From NCBI RefSeq assembly GCF_032399705.1, contig NZ_CP135922.1, positions 1 through 64,000 on the forward strand: a stretch of 64,000 nucleotides of DNA, read 5' to 3'. Within the stretch, counting starts at the first letter, position 1; every line of letters begins with the position of its first letter. Shown here one piece after another: positions 61,931-64,000 of the stretch. Made by a program: the position numbers and the translations under genes. The notes beneath the pieces are model-generated. The model had not been told where the DNA came from. It saw nothing but the letters and a program-made list of their open reading frames with translations, and did not search any database. The DNA comes from Paenibacillus sp. BIC5C1. GTDB taxonomy: Bacteria > Bacillota > Bacilli > Paenibacillales > Paenibacillaceae.

Positions 61931-61974
61931 CCTGTGAGAGTGCATATACATAACGTAAGGAATGAGGAACAGGT

Positions 61975-63414
61975 ATGGAGGCTTTACGCTGGAACAAGCT
62001 GGTGAATAACGTGCTGGATGCAGCGGAAGAGCATCAGTTATGGGTTCCCGGGGATCGGATTGTCGTCGCAGTATCGGGCGGACCGGACTCGGTGGCTTTT
62101 TTGCATATCATGCATGAGATCAGTACTAGGCATGTTCCGCTGGAATTGATTTGCGCCCATGTACATCATGGCTTTCGGATTGAATCTGATCATGAAGCCG
62201 AGATGATGAGGGCACTTGCTCATCAACTGGGCATTGCATTCGAATGGGTGAAGGCCGATGTACCTTCTTATATGAAGCTTACCGGTCAAGGCTCTCAGGA
62301 AGCTGCACGCAACAAACGATATGAGTTTTTGCATGAAGTGGCTGCCAAACACAATGCGGCGAGCATTGCACTGGCCCATCATGCCGACGATCAAGCAGAG
62401 ACGGTTATGCTCCATTTGCTGCGTGGGAGTGGTCTTTCCGGACTCGCAGGAATGAAGTTTAAAAGGCGAGAAAAAAATGTGGAACTTATTCGTCCATGCC
62501 TTCGTATAAACAAGACAGACCTTGTAGAAGCTTGTAATACCCAGGGTTTTCTGTATTTTAATGATGAAAGCAATTCCCTGCGTAAATATCGGCGTAATGC
62601 CATTCGCTTGGATGTGCTTCCTTTTTTGGGGCAATATAATGGACAGTTAACGCCGTCTTTGAATCGACTTGCCGAAATTGTAGGTGATGAAGACGATTTC
62701 ATGGAACAAGGTGCATATGACGCATACAGGTGTCTAGTGCAGGCGAACGGCGGAAGGCAAACCTTTGAGGTGCCTTCCTTTTTGAAGTTACATGTCGCTT
62801 TACAACGAAGGTTGATTAAACTAATATTGAATTATCTGCCTTTGGACAGTGATTTTGTCGACTTTACCCGTATTGAGACCATTCGCCGCAAGGTTATTCA
62901 ACCTGACGCGACGACCTGGAGCCTGGATATAGGACAGACACTCGCCTGCACCCGGGAGTATGATCTGATCTCTTTCGGCATACGGACTGACGTACAGGAT
63001 CAATCTTACGAATATCGTCTTGCTCAATGGAGCGGAACTTATGAGCTTTCTCTCGCGGAAATCGACCGGAATGTTCGGATCGTTCCGATGAGTCCCGAGG
63101 ATTATCATGTACCGGAATCGGCGGACCATGCCGCATTTGATGCGGATCAACTGCTTATGCCGCTGGTTGTGCGTTCACGGTTACCTGGAGATACCATGAA
63201 AGTGATGGGATTAAACGGAAGCAAAAAGGTGAAAAATATTTTCATCGATGAGAAAATTCCCCCTTCTGTCCGTTCACGGGTTCCCGTGGTATGTGATGGA
63301 GCAGGCAATATCATCTGGTTACCGGGTGTTCGCCGGTCTAGTGTAGCTCCTGTCAGGGAGGATACTTCCGCAATCCTGTACATGACTGTAGGCGATTCAG
63401 CGATTCAGGGGTAG
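61975..63414 (+). CDS. tilS: tRNA(Ile)-lysidine synthetase TilS
   Basis: A 479-residue enzyme that converts C34 of tRNA-Ile (CAU) to lysidine so it reads AUA. N-type ATP-pyrophosphatase motif SGGPDS is at 34-39; HHADDQAETVMLHLLRGSG and the C-terminal VRSRLPGDTMKVMGLNGSKKVKN region are intact (read as two parts). GAGGA lies upstream of ATG 61975. It is followed by hpt, as in B. subtilis. Confidence 0.96.
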   Translation: MEALRWNKLVNNVLDAAEEHQLWVPGDRIVVAVSGGPDSVAFLHIMHEISTRHVPLELICAHVHHGFRIESDHEAEMMRALAHQLGIAFEWVKADVPSYMKLTGQGSQEAARNKRYEFLHEVAAKHNAASIALAHHADDQAETVMLHLLRGSGLSGLAGMKFKRREKNVELIRPCLRINKTDLVEACNTQGFLYFNDESNSLRKYRRNAIRLDVLPFLGQYNGQLTPSLNRLAEIVGDEDDFMEQGAYDAYRCLVQANGGRQTFEVPSFLKLHVALQRRLIKLILNYLPLDSDFVDFTRIETIRRKVIQPDATTWSLDIGQTLACTREYDLISFGIRTDVQDQSYEYRLAQWSGTYELSLAEIDRNVRIVPMSPEDYHVPESADHAAFDADQLLMPLVVRSRLPGDTMKVMGLNGSKKVKNIFIDEKIPPSVRSRVPVVCDGAGNIIWLPGVRRSSVAPVREDTSAILYMTVGDSAIQG

Positions 63415-63467
63415 TGGTTATGGTTCAGGTAAGGCTTTCATATGTATAACTTAGGAGGTTCGCACAG

Positions 63468-64000
63468 TTGCAGAACGACATTCAGGAAGTATTGATCAGT
63501 GAAGAAGAGATTCAGAGTAAAATCAAGGAATTAGGCGCAACAATAAGTGCCGAATATGCAAATCGCAATCCTTTGGTCATTTGTGTGCTCAAGGGTGCGT
63601 TTATATTTATGGCTGATTTGGTTAAGAACATTACGGTACCTGTTGAGATGGATTTCATGGCAGTATCGAGTTATGGTGCTTCCACCAAATCATCTGGCGT
63701 TGTCAAAATCATTAAGGATCTGGATGAATCCGTTGAGGGACGCGAGGTTCTGATTGTAGAGGACATTATTGATAGTGGACTCACGCTCAGTTATCTGATC
63801 GAACTCTTGCAGAACCGCGGTGCTGAATCGGTCCGCGTAGTTACGCTATTTGACAAGCCTTCAGGTCGCAAAGTCGAACTTGAAGCTCATTACACCGGAT
63901 TTGACATTCCAGACGCATTCATCGTTGGCTATGGCCTGGATTATGCCGAGAAGTACCGGAACCTCCCTTACATCGGGATTCTGAAACCGGAAGTTTACAG
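63468..64000 (+). CDS. hpt: Hypoxanthine-guanine phosphoribosyltransferase (truncated by window end)
   Basis: Purine salvage enzyme. 177 codons are visible and the frame is open at the window edge, within a few codons of the expected end (about 180 residues). Motifs: [27 protein letters not shown], and the PRPP loop [14 protein letters not shown]. Start is TTG 63468, nine bases after AGGAGG. The downstream neighbour in B. subtilis would be ftsH. Confidence 0.96.
   Translation, partial: MQNDIQEVLISEEEIQSKIKELGATISAEYANRNPLVICVLKGAFIFMADLVKNITVPVEMDFMAVSSYGASTKSSGVVKIIKDLDESVEGREVLIVEDIIDSGLTLSYLIELLQNRGAESVRVVTLFDKPSGRKVELEAHYTGFDIPDAFIVGYGLDYAEKYRNLPYIGILKPEVY

Overview
This window is the start of a Firmicute chromosome, almost certainly Paenibacillus or a close relative. 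It opens on the first base of dnaA. The gene order dnaA-dnaN-yaaA-recF-remB-gyrB-gyrA and, later, abrB, tatD, yabE, rnmV, rsmA, yabG, veg, sspF, ispE, purR, spoVG, glmU, prs, pth, fin, mfd, prsA, spoVT, spoVB-like, mazG, hup, rqcP, yabP, yabQ, divIC, yabR, spoIIE, yabS, yabT, tilS, hpt follows the classical Bacillus subtilis origin region. Many sporulation genes, Bacillus-type rRNA sequences and mixed AT/GC codon use support the assignment. Species cannot be fixed from sequence reading alone.

Layout. 1-6.5 kb: replication initiation and gyrase B, with a clear oriC unwinding region between dnaA and dnaN. 6.5-11.8 kb: a reverse-strand ATP-grasp YheC/YheD-type gene splits gyrB from gyrA, and an HD-GYP c-di-GMP phosphodiesterase gene follows gyrA. 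11.9-17.3 kb: a complete 16S-23S-5S rRNA operon without tRNAs, with tandem promoters, boxA-like sites and complementary processing stems. 17.3-23.4 kb: an accessory-looking stretch with an orphan lipoprotein, a DnaA-box palindrome, a membrane protein, the sigma-G inhibitor Gin, an Orn/Lys/Arg decarboxylase and an lrgAB pair. 23.5-29.4 kb: tmk-darA-yaaR-holB-ricT-yabA-trmN6-rsmI. 29.4-33.4 kb: abrB (reverse) with a Spo0A-box-rich intergenic region shared with an HD phosphohydrolase, then tatD and a ydaO-type c-di-AMP riboswitch. 33.4-64 kb: a long, almost entirely forward-strand run of housekeeping and sporulation genes ending inside hpt, three or so bases short of its stop.

How it fits together. 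Replication (DnaA, DnaN, RecF, gyrase, HolB, YabA), translation and rRNA maturation (rrn operon, RsmA, RsmI, RNase M5, Pth, TrmN6, TilS, RqcP) and sporulation control (RemB, Gin, RicT, AbrB, SpoVG, Fin, SpoVT, YabG, SspF, YabP/Q, SpoIIE) are interleaved near the origin. Regulatory sequence supports the sporulation logic: 0A-box clusters by abrB, a sigma-H-like promoter for spoVG, a 21-bp-spacer Spo0A-type promoter for spoIIE, and sigma-G-like promoters for sspF and spoVT. Cyclic-di-AMP appears twice (DarA protein receptor; riboswitch before yabE), cyclic-di-GMP once.

The most unusual items are a structured element with imperfect terminal inverted repeats where ctc sits in B. subtilis, a perfect 33-bp palindrome carrying DnaA boxes 18.4 kb from dnaA, and a tiny ORF with a strong ribosome binding site between the riboswitch terminator and yabE. 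I found no CRISPR array, prophage, transposase or tRNA gene, and no clear novel defence or biosynthetic system.
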